Notes under the pieces: model-generated
Database searches by the model: none
What the model saw: only the letters and a program-made list of their open reading frames with translations
What the model was told of the DNA's origin: nothing
Program-made: the position numbers and the translations under genes
Source: an uncultured Christensenella sp.
Lineage (GTDB): Bacteria > Bacillota > Clostridia > Christensenellales > UBA3700
Assembly (NCBI GenBank): GCA_910584635.1
Contig: CAJUBA010000001.1
Location: forward strand, 62,001-126,000
Direction: 5' to 3'
Length of the DNA: 64,000 nucleotides
Shown here: positions 43,937 through 50,821 of the stretch, piece after piece
Layout of the letters: the number at the start of each line of letters is the position of its first letter
Position numbering within the stretch: the stretch's first letter is position 1

Positions 43937-44173
43937 ATACAATACCTCATAGAAACGCCATACCCTCGCAATGAAATATCGGGCAGTAATCGCACGCACG
44001 TTTACGGCTGGCGTTTGTTATAGGTGTTAAGGCTCTCTATGAAAGAGTAAAACCCGACAAATTTTCAAGGCTTACAAAGTCTGAAAGTTTGTCGGGCTTT
44101 TTTTATTTTCAAGAATTTTTATAAAAACCTTACCACAATGCCGCCGCCGTGCTTATAAGTGGAGGCTTTCTAT
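43937..44173. other. Noncoding stretch before the sigma-like gene
   Basis: Apart from the terminator at 44053-44104 there is no gene here. A ctctctatgaaagag dyad lies near 44033-44047. Confidence 0.45.
44053..44104 (+). terminator. Strong intrinsic terminator upstream of the sigma-like gene
   Basis: A 15-bp stem (44053-44067 with 44082-44096, one G-T pair) is followed by seven or eight Ts. Because it precedes rather than follows a gene, it may be a leader attenuator or the end of a small RNA. Confidence 0.7.
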
Positions 44174-44578
44174 ATGCAAGTAATTATATATAAGTTTGTG
44201 GACGGAACGACGAACGCAGTCGAGGTTACGGAAGATATATATTTGATACACTTACAACTTACGAAAGAGGAAATAAGCAATAACAGACGGGAAACACGGC
44301 GGCATACTTCGCTGTATTATTTTACTGATATGGGAATAGACTTCGAGGACAAGCGCACGGAAAGTCCGCTTGAACTTTACATACGAAAAGAGAATATCGC
44401 AAGCGTAAGAAAAGCAATGTCGCACCTTACGGACAAGCGGCGCGAGCTTATACGAAAAGCCTACTTTGAAGAAAAGTCTTTTCGCGCTATCGCAAAAGAA
44501 AAAGGTTTATCAAAATCGGCAATATCGCAACGTATGAAAACGATATATAAGCATTTGCGGAAAAATTTAGGAGCGTAG
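44174..44578 (+). CDS. Sigma-70 region 4-like regulatory protein of the element
   Basis: This 134-residue protein has a C-terminal helix-turn-helix like sigma region 4 (LTDKRRELIRKAYFEEKSFRAIAKEKGLSKSAI, split over residues 86-118) and no region 2. Such short sigma-like proteins are frequent in Firmicutes mobile elements. The ATG at 44174 follows GGAGG at 44160-44164; a GTG at 44159 overlaps that site and is rejected. It lies four nt before the next small gene and probably regulates replication or transfer genes of the element. Confidence 0.8.
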   Translation: MQVIIYKFVDGTTNAVEVTEDIYLIHLQLTKEEISNNRRETRRHTSLYYFTDMGIDFEDKRTESPLELYIRKENIASVRKAMSHLTDKRRELIRKAYFEEKSFRAIAKEKGLSKSAISQRMKTIYKHLRKNLGA

Positions 44579-44582
44579 CACT

Positions 44583-44840
44583 ATGGAAAAAGAATTGTAT
44601 CAAGCCGTTGCGTATATCGCATTACGCCAAAAGGACGGCTCGCCTATGATAAACGTACCCTTGTATGTCAAGGTATCGGAAGTAAATAAAAACGGTATGA
44701 CGGAAGCGCAAGAAAGCGTTATGCACCGCATATCGGAAATAATGATTAAGCGCAACCAAAAACAATTAAGCGATTACTTTGCAAACGCAAACAAAACGGC
44801 AACGTGCGCGGGCGGCTTGCCGCCCGCGCGTGGCGTATAG
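44583..44840 (+). CDS. 85-residue protein overlapping the replication origin
   Basis: This protein is not recognised. It has an alpha/beta-looking N-terminal half (YQAVAYIALRQKDGSP, PLYVKVSEVNKNG) and a helical middle (QESVMHRISEIMIKRNQKQLSDYF). The last ~12 codons are written by the GC-rich hairpin of the origin, and its TAG stop is the first three bases of the TAGTATTAC nonanucleotide. TAGGAGC lies ten nt before the ATG. It is co-transcribed with the sigma-like gene and directly precedes rep, so a role in copy control is possible. Confidence 0.65.
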   Translation: MEKELYQAVAYIALRQKDGSPMINVPLYVKVSEVNKNGMTEAQESVMHRISEIMIKRNQKQLSDYFANANKTATCAGGLPPARGV

Positions 44841-44881
44841 TATTACCACGCCACTATGTCATATTGTAACGTGTTGGCGGC
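44801..44881 (+). other. CRESS-type rolling-circle origin with TAGTATTAC stem-loop and iterons
   Basis: A 6-bp GC stem, gtggcg (44830-44835) with cgccac (44849-44854), exposes a 13-nt loop containing TAGTATTAC at 44838-44846, the conserved nick-site nonanucleotide of circoviruses and nanoviruses (TAATATTAC in geminiviruses). A perfect 10-bp GC hairpin (44806-44815 with 44820-44829) abuts it on the left. Related repeats AACGTG-N4-GGCGGC (44801-44816) and AACGTG-N2-GGCGGC (44868-44881) flank the stem-loop and are candidate Rep-binding iterons. rep starts 21 bp downstream. Confidence 0.8.
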
Positions 44882-44901
44882 AATTATAGGGAGTTTTTAA
44901 T

Positions 44902-45939
44902 ATGGACGAAAACAAGATTAAAATAGATTTGTCCGTTACGGACGAAACGAACGAACAGCCAAAAAAGAATAAGCAAGCGCGCGACTGGTGCTTTACTATC
45001 AATAATCCCGTACAGTCTGAACAAGAATTTTTGGCGTATTTACAAACGGTATCAGATTTGCGTTATGCGGTATTCCAGCGTGAACGCGCCCCCGAAACGG
45101 GAACGGAACATTATCAAGGGTATTTTGAGTTTACGCAACCGAAATGGTTTACTACCATTAAAAAATGCCTATCTAAAAAGACGATAGGCGTTGACACGCA
45201 TATAGAACAACGTAAAGCCAAACGAACGCAAGCCCGCCTATACTGTATGGACGAGGAAACAAGAATTAGTCCTACATATTACGAATACGGCGAGTTTATC
45301 GAGGACGGCGAACGCACGGACTTAACTGACATAATGCGCGACATTGAAAACGATATGAGTTTTTACGACCTATCTAAAAAGCACGGCAACCGCTTTATAC
45401 ACGTTATGAAATGGGCGAAAGAGTATAGACAAGCATATTTGGAAAACAAGTATAAACGGCAATTCCGCAAAATGCAAGTTTATTATATATACGGCTCTGC
45501 GGGGTGCGGTAAAACGAGTTACGTTTTCAATAAACACGGCTATGACGACGTTTACAGAACAACGAATTACGAGTTCGGTTGGATAGACGACTACAACGGC
45601 GAAAAGGTATTATTTTTAGACGAGTTTCGCAGTTCGTTCAAAATCTCGGAAATACTGGACTACTTGGACGGGCAGCCTATCAGAATACGCGGGCGGCAAT
45701 TCAACCGCGTGGCTTGTTATGAAATCGTGTATATCGTTTCAAATATACCGCTTACGGAGCAATACAAAAATATACAGCAGACAGAGCCTAAATCTTGGGC
45801 GGCGTTCCTACGACGAATTACGGCGGTATATAATTTCGATATAAGCAAGGAAACGCCCGTAAACAAGCATACGGGCAAATTACAACAAAAGGCTATAACC
45901 TTAATATCGATTGACGATAACGGCGAAAGCCCATTTTAA
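44902..45939 (+). CDS. rep: CRESS-DNA virus-like replication initiator (HUH endonuclease + SF3 helicase)
   Basis: This 345-residue protein would nick the origin and unwind it for rolling-circle replication. HUH motif I is CFTINNP (residues 30-36), motif II HYQGYFEF (70-77) and motif III ARLYCMDEE with Tyr114; the lysine that relatives carry three residues after the tyrosine is Asp117 here. The SF3 helicase shows Walker A GSAGCGKT (198-205), Walker B VLFLDEF (236-242) and motif C YIVSNIPL with Asn281. This two-domain order matches CRESS-virus Reps and bacterial pCRESS plasmid Reps. TAGGGAG precedes the ATG. A strong terminator follows. Confidence 0.9.
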   Translation: MDENKIKIDLSVTDETNEQPKKNKQARDWCFTINNPVQSEQEFLAYLQTVSDLRYAVFQRERAPETGTEHYQGYFEFTQPKWFTTIKKCLSKKTIGVDTHIEQRKAKRTQARLYCMDEETRISPTYYEYGEFIEDGERTDLTDIMRDIENDMSFYDLSKKHGNRFIHVMKWAKEYRQAYLENKYKRQFRKMQVYYIYGSAGCGKTSYVFNKHGYDDVYRTTNYEFGWIDDYNGEKVLFLDEFRSSFKISEILDYLDGQPIRIRGRQFNRVACYEIVYIVSNIPLTEQYKNIQQTEPKSWAAFLRRITAVYNFDISKETPVNKHTGKLQQKAITLISIDDNGESPF

Positions 45940-45975
45940 CGGCTCGCAGGGTGGGTTCTCTTGGGTGGGCAATAG

Positions 45976-46008
45976 AAAAAGCACAAGGCATTTAACCTTG
46001 TGCTTTTT
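45976..46008. terminator. Bidirectional terminator: end of rep and adopted tRNA terminator
   Basis: A perfect 13-bp stem (45976-45988 with 45996-46008), with five As on the left and five Ts on the right, serves rep on the plus strand. On the minus strand it is the first terminator past tRNA-Leu since the element separated the tRNA from its own. Confidence 0.8.
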
Positions 46009-46075
46009 CCTTACCTTTCAGCGATAAAACCCGCTATTCCGTTCACGAATAGATATTTAGGGTTCAATCTCTGTC

Positions 46076-46085
46076 TGTCTTGGTG
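46076..46085. repeat. Right attachment core (attR) in the tRNA 3' end
   Basis: tgtcttggtg here covers the encoded CCA, discriminator base, last acceptor-stem base and five bases past the tRNA-Leu end; the identical 10 bp are at 40026-40035. Confidence 0.6.
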
Positions 46086-46163
46086 CGGTTATCGGGACTT
46101 GAACCCGAACGGTCTCCCATACGCCCCTCAAACGTACGCGTCTGCCTATTCCGCCATAACCGC
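46081..46163 (-). tRNA. tRNA-Leu (anticodon GAG)
   Basis: The minus strand reads a 7-bp acceptor stem GCGGTTA/TAACCGC, a D arm GGCGGAATAGGCAGACGC, an anticodon stem TACGT/GCGTA with loop TTGAGGG (anticodon GAG, reading CUC/CUU), a long class II variable arm and a T arm TCGGG-TTCAAGT-CCCGA. The 3' CCA is encoded. A promoter lies about 20-45 bp upstream. The gene is intact although it borders the mobile element. Confidence 0.93.
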
Positions 46164-46182
46164 TTAATATTGCAATAACTAT

Positions 46183-46209
46183 ATTATAGAAAAGTTTTGG
46201 CATTGTCAA
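46183..46209 (-). promoter_or_regulatory. Promoter of tRNA-Leu
   Basis: On the minus strand TTGACA (46209-46204) and TATAAT (46188-46183) are spaced 15 bp; an overlapping TAATAT gives 17-18 bp. Confidence 0.6.
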
Positions 46210-46337
46210 ATGTTTTTGATTATTTTTATTCAGTTTTTTATCCGAATCAGTTTAAGCCTTTATATATTATATATATTTAATCAATATTATCGAAAAATGT
46301 AGCGTCAAAATAATTTTAGGTTTTTTGTAAAAAACTC

Positions 46338-46366
46338 TTGACAAACTATACTATGCAATGTATAGT
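46338..46366 (+). promoter_or_regulatory. PadR-operon promoter with palindromic operator
   Basis: TTGACA (46338-46343) and TATAGT (46361-46366) are spaced 17 bp. A perfect inverted repeat, actatac (46345-46351) and gtatagt (46360-46366), with an 8-bp centre fills the spacer and -10 box. PadR proteins use similar dyads with 8-bp centres, so autorepression is likely. Confidence 0.7.
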
Positions 46367-46395
46367 ATTATGTAATAAAGGGTATTGAGGTGAAC

Positions 46396-46698
46396 ATGGA
46401 TTCGCAATTGAAAAAAGGACTGTTGGAAGGATGCGTATTGGCTGCTATCCGCGACGAAGAATCGTACGGATATAAGATAATAGGGCAACTTTCTCCGTAC
46501 ATCGAGATCTCGGAATCTACGTTGTATCCGATTTTGAAAAGATTGGAGAGTTCCAAATGCGTTGTTACCAAAAATAAACTTTACAGCGGAAGACTGCGTA
46601 AGTATTACCGCATAACGGACAGAGGTAAATCAAAACTCAGGGAGTTTTGCCAAGATATGGATCAGATTATGGAAATTTACCGTTTTTTAAGGAAGTAG
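46396..46698 (+). CDS. PadR-family transcription regulator
   Basis: This 100-residue regulator has the winged helix-turn-helix of the short PadR subfamily: LKKGLLEGCVLAAIRDEESYGYKI, a SESTLYPILKRLESS recognition helix and a wing with YSGRLRKYYRIT. The ATG at 46396 is chosen because GAGGTG precedes it; the in-frame GTG at 46390 is part of that site. It starts an operon with DUF1700 and DUF4097 genes, a very common Clostridia and Bacilli arrangement for envelope-stress sensing. The palindrome in its promoter suggests autoregulation. Confidence 0.92.
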   Translation: MDSQLKKGLLEGCVLAAIRDEESYGYKIIGQLSPYIEISESTLYPILKRLESSKCVVTKNKLYSGRLRKYYRITDRGKSKLREFCQDMDQIMEIYRFLRK

Positions 46699-46710
46699 GA
46701 GGAGTTTGAA

Positions 46711-47277
46711 ATGAACAAACGAAGTTGGTTTAGGCAGTTAGAGCGTGAATTGACTGCGCAAGGCGTTCAGAAAGACGAACGCAAAGAAGTTCTCAATTAT
46801 TATAACGAAATGTATCGGGATAAGTTAGAGGACGGATGGACTGAAAGAGAAGTTTTGCGCGAATTCGGTTTTCCGGAAGACGTTGCAGACAGCGTACACG
46901 GAGACGGTAGAAGAGAAAGACGCCGTATCGAGTACAGAGAAAGTTATCGCGACGACTACGATTCTTATAGCGAAAGACCTAGAAGGCGTAAGAAGAGAAG
47001 AGGAGTTGTTGGGACGGTATTAAAAGTATTTTTTTCTGTAATATTATGCGTCGTATTGATTGCGTGTATGATTGCATTCTTTTTGACGCACATTGCGGTT
47101 ACAATTGCCGGAATTGCGATTATAATAGCCGCGTTTACTTTGTTAGGCGAAAGTATGGGAGCCTTTATAATGGTAATCGGTTCGGGTTTAGCGGTTATGG
47201 CAATCGGCGGTATGATACAATGTTTGGGACAATTAAGCGGCAAATGTTTCAAACGCATAGTAAAAGGACGCGCTTAA
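46711..47277 (+). CDS. DUF1700-family membrane protein
   Basis: This 188-residue protein has an N-terminal helical HAAS-like domain (residues 1-65, FRQLERELTAQGVQKDERKEV, LREFGFPEDVADSV), a highly charged Arg-rich linker (about 66-95) and two or three hydrophobic segments from residue 97 on. Relatives always accompany PadR and DUF4097 genes. An AGGAGGAG site stands before the ATG, 12 nt after padR. It probably anchors the complex at the membrane. Confidence 0.85.
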   Translation: MNKRSWFRQLERELTAQGVQKDERKEVLNYYNEMYRDKLEDGWTEREVLREFGFPEDVADSVHGDGRRERRRIEYRESYRDDYDSYSERPRRRKKRRGVVGTVLKVFFSVILCVVLIACMIAFFLTHIAVTIAGIAIIIAAFTLLGESMGAFIMVIGSGLAVMAIGGMIQCLGQLSGKCFKRIVKGRA

Positions 47278-47287
47278 GGAGGAAGTT

Positions 47288-48238
47288 ATGAAAAAATATT
47301 TTTTCTCAATGGTAGCATTGTTGGTTTTGAGCGCTATTGTTTTCGGAGTAGGTTACGTCATGTATGACAGAGGCGATAACAAAGTGTTTGAGCAGGTTTT
47401 GGAATATACGGACAAGGAATACACCGCCGAAAGCGATGTAGAAAAGGTAGACGTATCTTTAATAGGCGATTACAACGTAATACTTCAAAGAGGCGAAAAT
47501 TCATCTTTGAATTACTCTCAAAGCGAAATTTCCGATATTACGGTTACGGAAGAGGAAGGCGTTCTGACGCTTAGAGAAAAGGTAGGTTGGAAAAAAGTCG
47601 TCAAAAATTGGTATCGCAAACGTAAAAAGACGGATTTGATAATTACCTTGCCCGAGGATAAGATTCCGTCAATTAGATGTTGCTTTTCGGGAGAAGGTAA
47701 GTTTGATTTGCCAGACGGGGAGTACGGAGATTTAGAGTTTGTAATAACGGGAAAAGCGGACGTTTCTTCGACTGCGATAAAAGCCAAAGACGTATCAATC
47801 AACGTTTCGGGTTTCGGCAGAGTAAATTTGGCGGGAGAATTTCAAAACGTCCAAATCCAATGCTCGGGTATGACGGAAACGAACGTCAACGGAAGCGCAA
47901 ATATCGTTGATATAAAGGCTTCGGGTAATTTGAATCTCTATTCAGAAAACCTTATTTGTCCTCAAATCGACGTAAAAACAAGCGGGGTATCAAGATTTAA
48001 TTTAGCGGGAGAAGGCAGTAAACTTTCCGCAAAAGTAACAGGTTATTGCAAAGTAGAAGCAAAAGACTTTCTTCTTAATACTTTGAATATTGACGCTAGC
48101 GGCAACGCAAATATGATAGTCAACGTCCAAGAGGAGATTATCGCTTATGCAAGCGGCAATATAAAAGTAGAGTATTACGGAGAACCTGCTATTAAACACT
48201 CCGGTTCGGGTAATATAAAATTCTCAAATATGAATTGA
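47288..48238 (+). CDS. DUF4097/GIN-domain surface protein
   Basis: This 316-residue protein has an N-terminal membrane anchor (about residues 5-24) followed by a repetitive beta-helix of about 20-residue turns (VEKVDVSLIGDYNVILQ, VSINVSGFGRVNLAG, VQIQCSGMTETNVNG and so on) typical of DUF4097 and putative adhesin GIN domains. AAGGAGGAAG precedes the ATG. It ends the PadR operon. Its exact role is unknown; the beta-helix probably lies outside the membrane. Confidence 0.82.
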   Translation: MKKYFFSMVALLVLSAIVFGVGYVMYDRGDNKVFEQVLEYTDKEYTAESDVEKVDVSLIGDYNVILQRGENSSLNYSQSEISDITVTEEEGVLTLREKVGWKKVVKNWYRKRKKTDLIITLPEDKIPSIRCCFSGEGKFDLPDGEYGDLEFVITGKADVSSTAIKAKDVSINVSGFGRVNLAGEFQNVQIQCSGMTETNVNGSANIVDIKASGNLNLYSENLICPQIDVKTSGVSRFNLAGEGSKLSAKVTGYCKVEAKDFLLNTLNIDASGNANMIVNVQEEIIAYASGNIKVEYYGEPAIKHSGSGNIKFSNMN

Positions 48239-48267
48239 GAATTTTATAGATAAAAATAAACATATAA

Positions 48268-48296
48268 AAATTCCGCCCTTCGATAGGGCGGAATTT
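48268..48296. terminator. Bidirectional terminator
   Basis: A perfect 12-bp stem (48268-48279 with 48285-48296) lies between convergent genes, with AT-rich tails on both sides (TTTTTAT on the minus strand). Confidence 0.8.
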
Positions 48297-48317
48297 GTTT
48301 ACTTTGATTTGATATTA

Positions 48318-49541
48318 TTAGAACGCCCAGTTTCCGTTCTTGAAAATTTGCGCGCGTTTTCCGTCTTTGCATACGCCGACTATGTCCATATCGTCGGCTC
48401 CTATCATAAAGTCTACGTGAATCATACTGGTGTTGACGCCCATTTCGTCAAACTCTTTTTGAGAATAGTTTTGATAATTTTTTATGCAGTTGGAAAATCC
48501 CCGTCCCAAAGCGAGATGACAACTTGCGTTTTCGTCAAATAGAGTATTATAGAAGAGTATTCCGCTGTTGCTGATAGGCGAGTTTTGCGGTACAAGGGCG
48601 CATTCTCCCAACATTTTCGCGCCTTCGTCCATAGATATCATTTGTTTTAGCAAATCTTGATTTTTTTCGGCGTGGACTTCGCATACCCGTCCGTCTTTGA
48701 AAATCAAATGGAAATTTTCGATAAGCGCGCCTTGATAGGAAAGCGGCTTTGTAGCATATACGACGCCTTCGACGCTTCCCGCTTTGGGAGTAGTGAATAC
48801 TTCCTCGCTGGGGATATTCGGATTGAATTCTACGCCTTGAAGAGTCTTTTCGCTTCCCGCAAGGAAGTTGGCGTTTTCCAATAACTCTACTTTCAGATTC
48901 GTGCCGTTGGATGAAGAATATTCAAGATACTTTAATCCCAAAGAATTCAGGTAATCGCATTTGGAATGCAGGTCGGCATTGTGCCTGTTCCAGTTTTCTA
49001 TAGCGTCGCTTTGCGCTCTTGAAGCAAAGAGTATCGCTTGCCAAAGTTTTTCAACGGCTAAGGACGCGCGTTCGCCCGGAAATACTTTTTTTGCCCACGC
49101 AACGCCGGGAACGGATGCTATGCACCATTGATATTTGTTGTCCATATCGTCTATATAAGGTTTGCGAATAGGGTATTTAGCCATTTTCGCTTTGGATATT
49201 TTATCCTGTCTGGCATACTTTAATCCGTCCGGATCTTCGGAATCCAAATATATTCGGGCAGGCAATGTTTTTGTCTGATATTTCATTTTTTCTATCTGCC
49301 AATCTTTGGTTTCGTTCATAGCGTCTTGGCTCATGTATTTCGAATCAAGTACGGTTAACGGGTCATGTTGCCAATCCACCGCGACCTCTTTTGCGCCGAG
49401 CGAGTAACACTCTTTTACAAGCATTTCCACAAATGCGGGCTGGTCTAGAGAAGCGGTTATCCACACTTCCTGACCTTTTTGTACGTTCACGCCTTTCTGC
49501 GCGATTAAGCGGGCGTATTCTTTCAGCGTATTCTTTTTCAT
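48318..49541 (-). CDS. M29-family aminopeptidase (thermophilic/AmpS-like)
   Basis: This 407-residue protein is an M29 leucine aminopeptidase, a two-metal exopeptidase that trims peptides. The ATG at 49541 (MKKNTLKEYARLIAQKGVNVQ) has GAGGTTG upstream; a longer frame to 49589 lacks support. Metal-ligand-like residues are in NIPSEEVFTTPKAGSVEG, GECALVPQNSPIS, FDENASCHLALG and SMIHVDFMIGADDMDIVG, in the family's order. It is monocistronic with its own terminator. Confidence 0.9.
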   Translation of the reverse strand: MKKNTLKEYARLIAQKGVNVQKGQEVWITASLDQPAFVEMLVKECYSLGAKEVAVDWQHDPLTVLDSKYMSQDAMNETKDWQIEKMKYQTKTLPARIYLDSEDPDGLKYARQDKISKAKMAKYPIRKPYIDDMDNKYQWCIASVPGVAWAKKVFPGERASLAVEKLWQAILFASRAQSDAIENWNRHNADLHSKCDYLNSLGLKYLEYSSSNGTNLKVELLENANFLAGSEKTLQGVEFNPNIPSEEVFTTPKAGSVEGVVYATKPLSYQGALIENFHLIFKDGRVCEVHAEKNQDLLKQMISMDEGAKMLGECALVPQNSPISNSGILFYNTLFDENASCHLALGRGFSNCIKNYQNYSQKEFDEMGVNTSMIHVDFMIGADDMDIVGVCKDGKRAQIFKNGNWAF

Positions 49542-49684
49542 TTCAACCTCGCGTATTTTTATATACAATATATTATACTCTGTTGCCAAATTACTGTCAA
49601 TTCAAACGTATTTATCTACATATTTTGGAAGCGAGAGCAAGCATAAATTAAATTTGTTGGCATACAATACCTAATGAGGAAATT

Positions 49685-50398
49685 ATGTGGCAGAGTACTA
49701 TTTTAATAAGTAAGCAATTCAATAAAGACGACGTATTGAAAAAAGGTTTGGAAAGAATAGAAGGGTTGTATTTTGCGGAAGGCGAAGAAGAAGGGTATCT
49801 ATCCTATGACATTGCGGCGAAGGAATTTGACAAAGACGGATGTATTGACGCGGTCAGAGAACTGATAGCGGATATTATACTCAACAACGTAAAGTTGCAG
49901 TTTATTTTGACGTCGCTCGGAAAAAGAGCGATTGACACTTCGCTTTGCACGCTTATATCTTCTATGTTGTATTACGACAATAAAAAAGAAGAGGAGTACG
50001 TTAAGAAGCAAATCGCCGCTTTGAAAAACTACTGCGTAGATGGCATAGTGAATTTCAGATTGAGAGATTTAGTCAATGAGTGGAAGGAATTGGGAACTAT
50101 AATACTCAATACCATAGGAAAAGGTTTTGGAGAGAAAGAGATATATTCTCTCGCGCTGTATATGTTGGGAGAGAGAAAAGACACAAGTCTTTTTATAGCG
50201 GACAGCAGGGAAATCCTTATTACCAACGTATCTCAAGGCGGACTTGTCAAAGTGCCTGAGATATACGGGGAGAAGATACACAACATCATAAACGCTATAG
50301 TCAAGTACGGAGCAAGCGAAGTAGTGATTGAAAGAGGCAACGCCGACAAAGAACTGTTAAACGCGCTGCGCAACATCGTAGACGTCAAAATTTTATGA
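49685..50398 (+). CDS. ytxC: YtxC-like putative sporulation protein
   Basis: This 237-residue protein resembles YtxC, found in spore-forming Bacillota and encoded next to thrS in Bacillus subtilis, as here. A YtxC-like segment is VDGIVNFRLRDLVNEWKEL. The rest is mixed alpha/beta with no membrane segment. GAGGAAATT precedes the ATG. The identification relies partly on synteny. Its function in sporulation is not defined. A hairpin terminator follows before the thrS T-box. Confidence 0.7.
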   Translation: MWQSTILISKQFNKDDVLKKGLERIEGLYFAEGEEEGYLSYDIAAKEFDKDGCIDAVRELIADIILNNVKLQFILTSLGKRAIDTSLCTLISSMLYYDNKKEEEYVKKQIAALKNYCVDGIVNFRLRDLVNEWKELGTIILNTIGKGFGEKEIYSLALYMLGERKDTSLFIADSREILITNVSQGGLVKVPEIYGEKIHNIINAIVKYGASEVVIERGNADKELLNALRNIVDVKIL

Positions 50399-50434
50399 CA
50401 ACTATTTATTGTATAGCCTAACAATATTCTTAAT

Positions 50435-50466
50435 GCAAAAACGCAAGATATTGCGTTTTTGCGTTT
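50435..50466 (+). terminator. Terminator after the YtxC-like gene
   Basis: A perfect 12-bp stem (50435-50446 with 50451-50462) with a GATA loop ends in a T-rich arm and GTTTT. Confidence 0.75.
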
Positions 50467-50507
50467 TATAACCCAAAAACTGTTAATAAATTTATTTCTT
50501 TTTTGTG

Positions 50508-50536
50508 TTGACAAGAAAAAAAGTCGGTATTATAAT
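50508..50536 (+). promoter_or_regulatory. Promoter of thrS
   Basis: TTGACA (50508-50513) and TATAAT (50531-50536) are spaced exactly 17 bp, a full consensus promoter ahead of the T-box. Confidence 0.85.
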
Positions 50537-50542
50537 ATGAAT

Positions 50543-50780
50543 ACAATTTAATTGCAGCGCAAGAAATTGAGCGCCTAAGGACATGTGATCGAGAGTCAAT
50601 CGCCACAGAGAGTACCGGATGCTGAGAGAGGTACGCGAGGATGTCGGTCGTACCACCGTAGGAAAAGCACGTTCGCCGAACGAATCGGCAAAACAAAGCG
50701 ACGGCAGATATGCTGTAATTAAGGTGGAACCGCGAGTAATCGTCCTTAAAGTCAATGACTTCAAGGACGTATTTTTTTTG
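50543..50780 (+). promoter_or_regulatory. Threonine T-box riboswitch
   Basis: The leader contains the T-box core AAGGTGGAACCGCG at 50721-50734 and an intrinsic terminator (50741-50768) with eight Ts. In the 3' side of Stem I the sequence GTACCACCG offers two overlapping ACC codons (50652-50657) as specifier, matching threonine. Uncharged tRNA-Thr would stabilise the antiterminator and switch on thrS. The downstream gene confirms the amino acid. Confidence 0.93.
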
Positions 50781-50821
50781 GAGTTAAAAAGTTAAATATA
50801 TAAAATAATGAGGTGAATTGT

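Larger units (their letters stand above)
40026..46085. mobile_element. Integrative element with CRESS-type Rep and serine recombinase
   Basis: The borders are 10-bp direct repeats tgtcttggtg at 40026-40035 and 46076-46085, one overlapping the 3' end of tRNA-Leu. Inside are a large serine recombinase, TetR regulator, Acg-like nitroreductase, zinc-ribbon protein, structured noncoding DNA, a sigma-like protein, an 85-residue protein overlapping a replication origin, and a Rep with HUH and SF3 helicase domains. No mobilisation relaxase other than Rep, no conjugation gene and no capsid gene is seen. Base and codon use differ from the host genes on either side. The size, about 6 kb, fits a small integrated plasmid. 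Confidence 0.7.
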
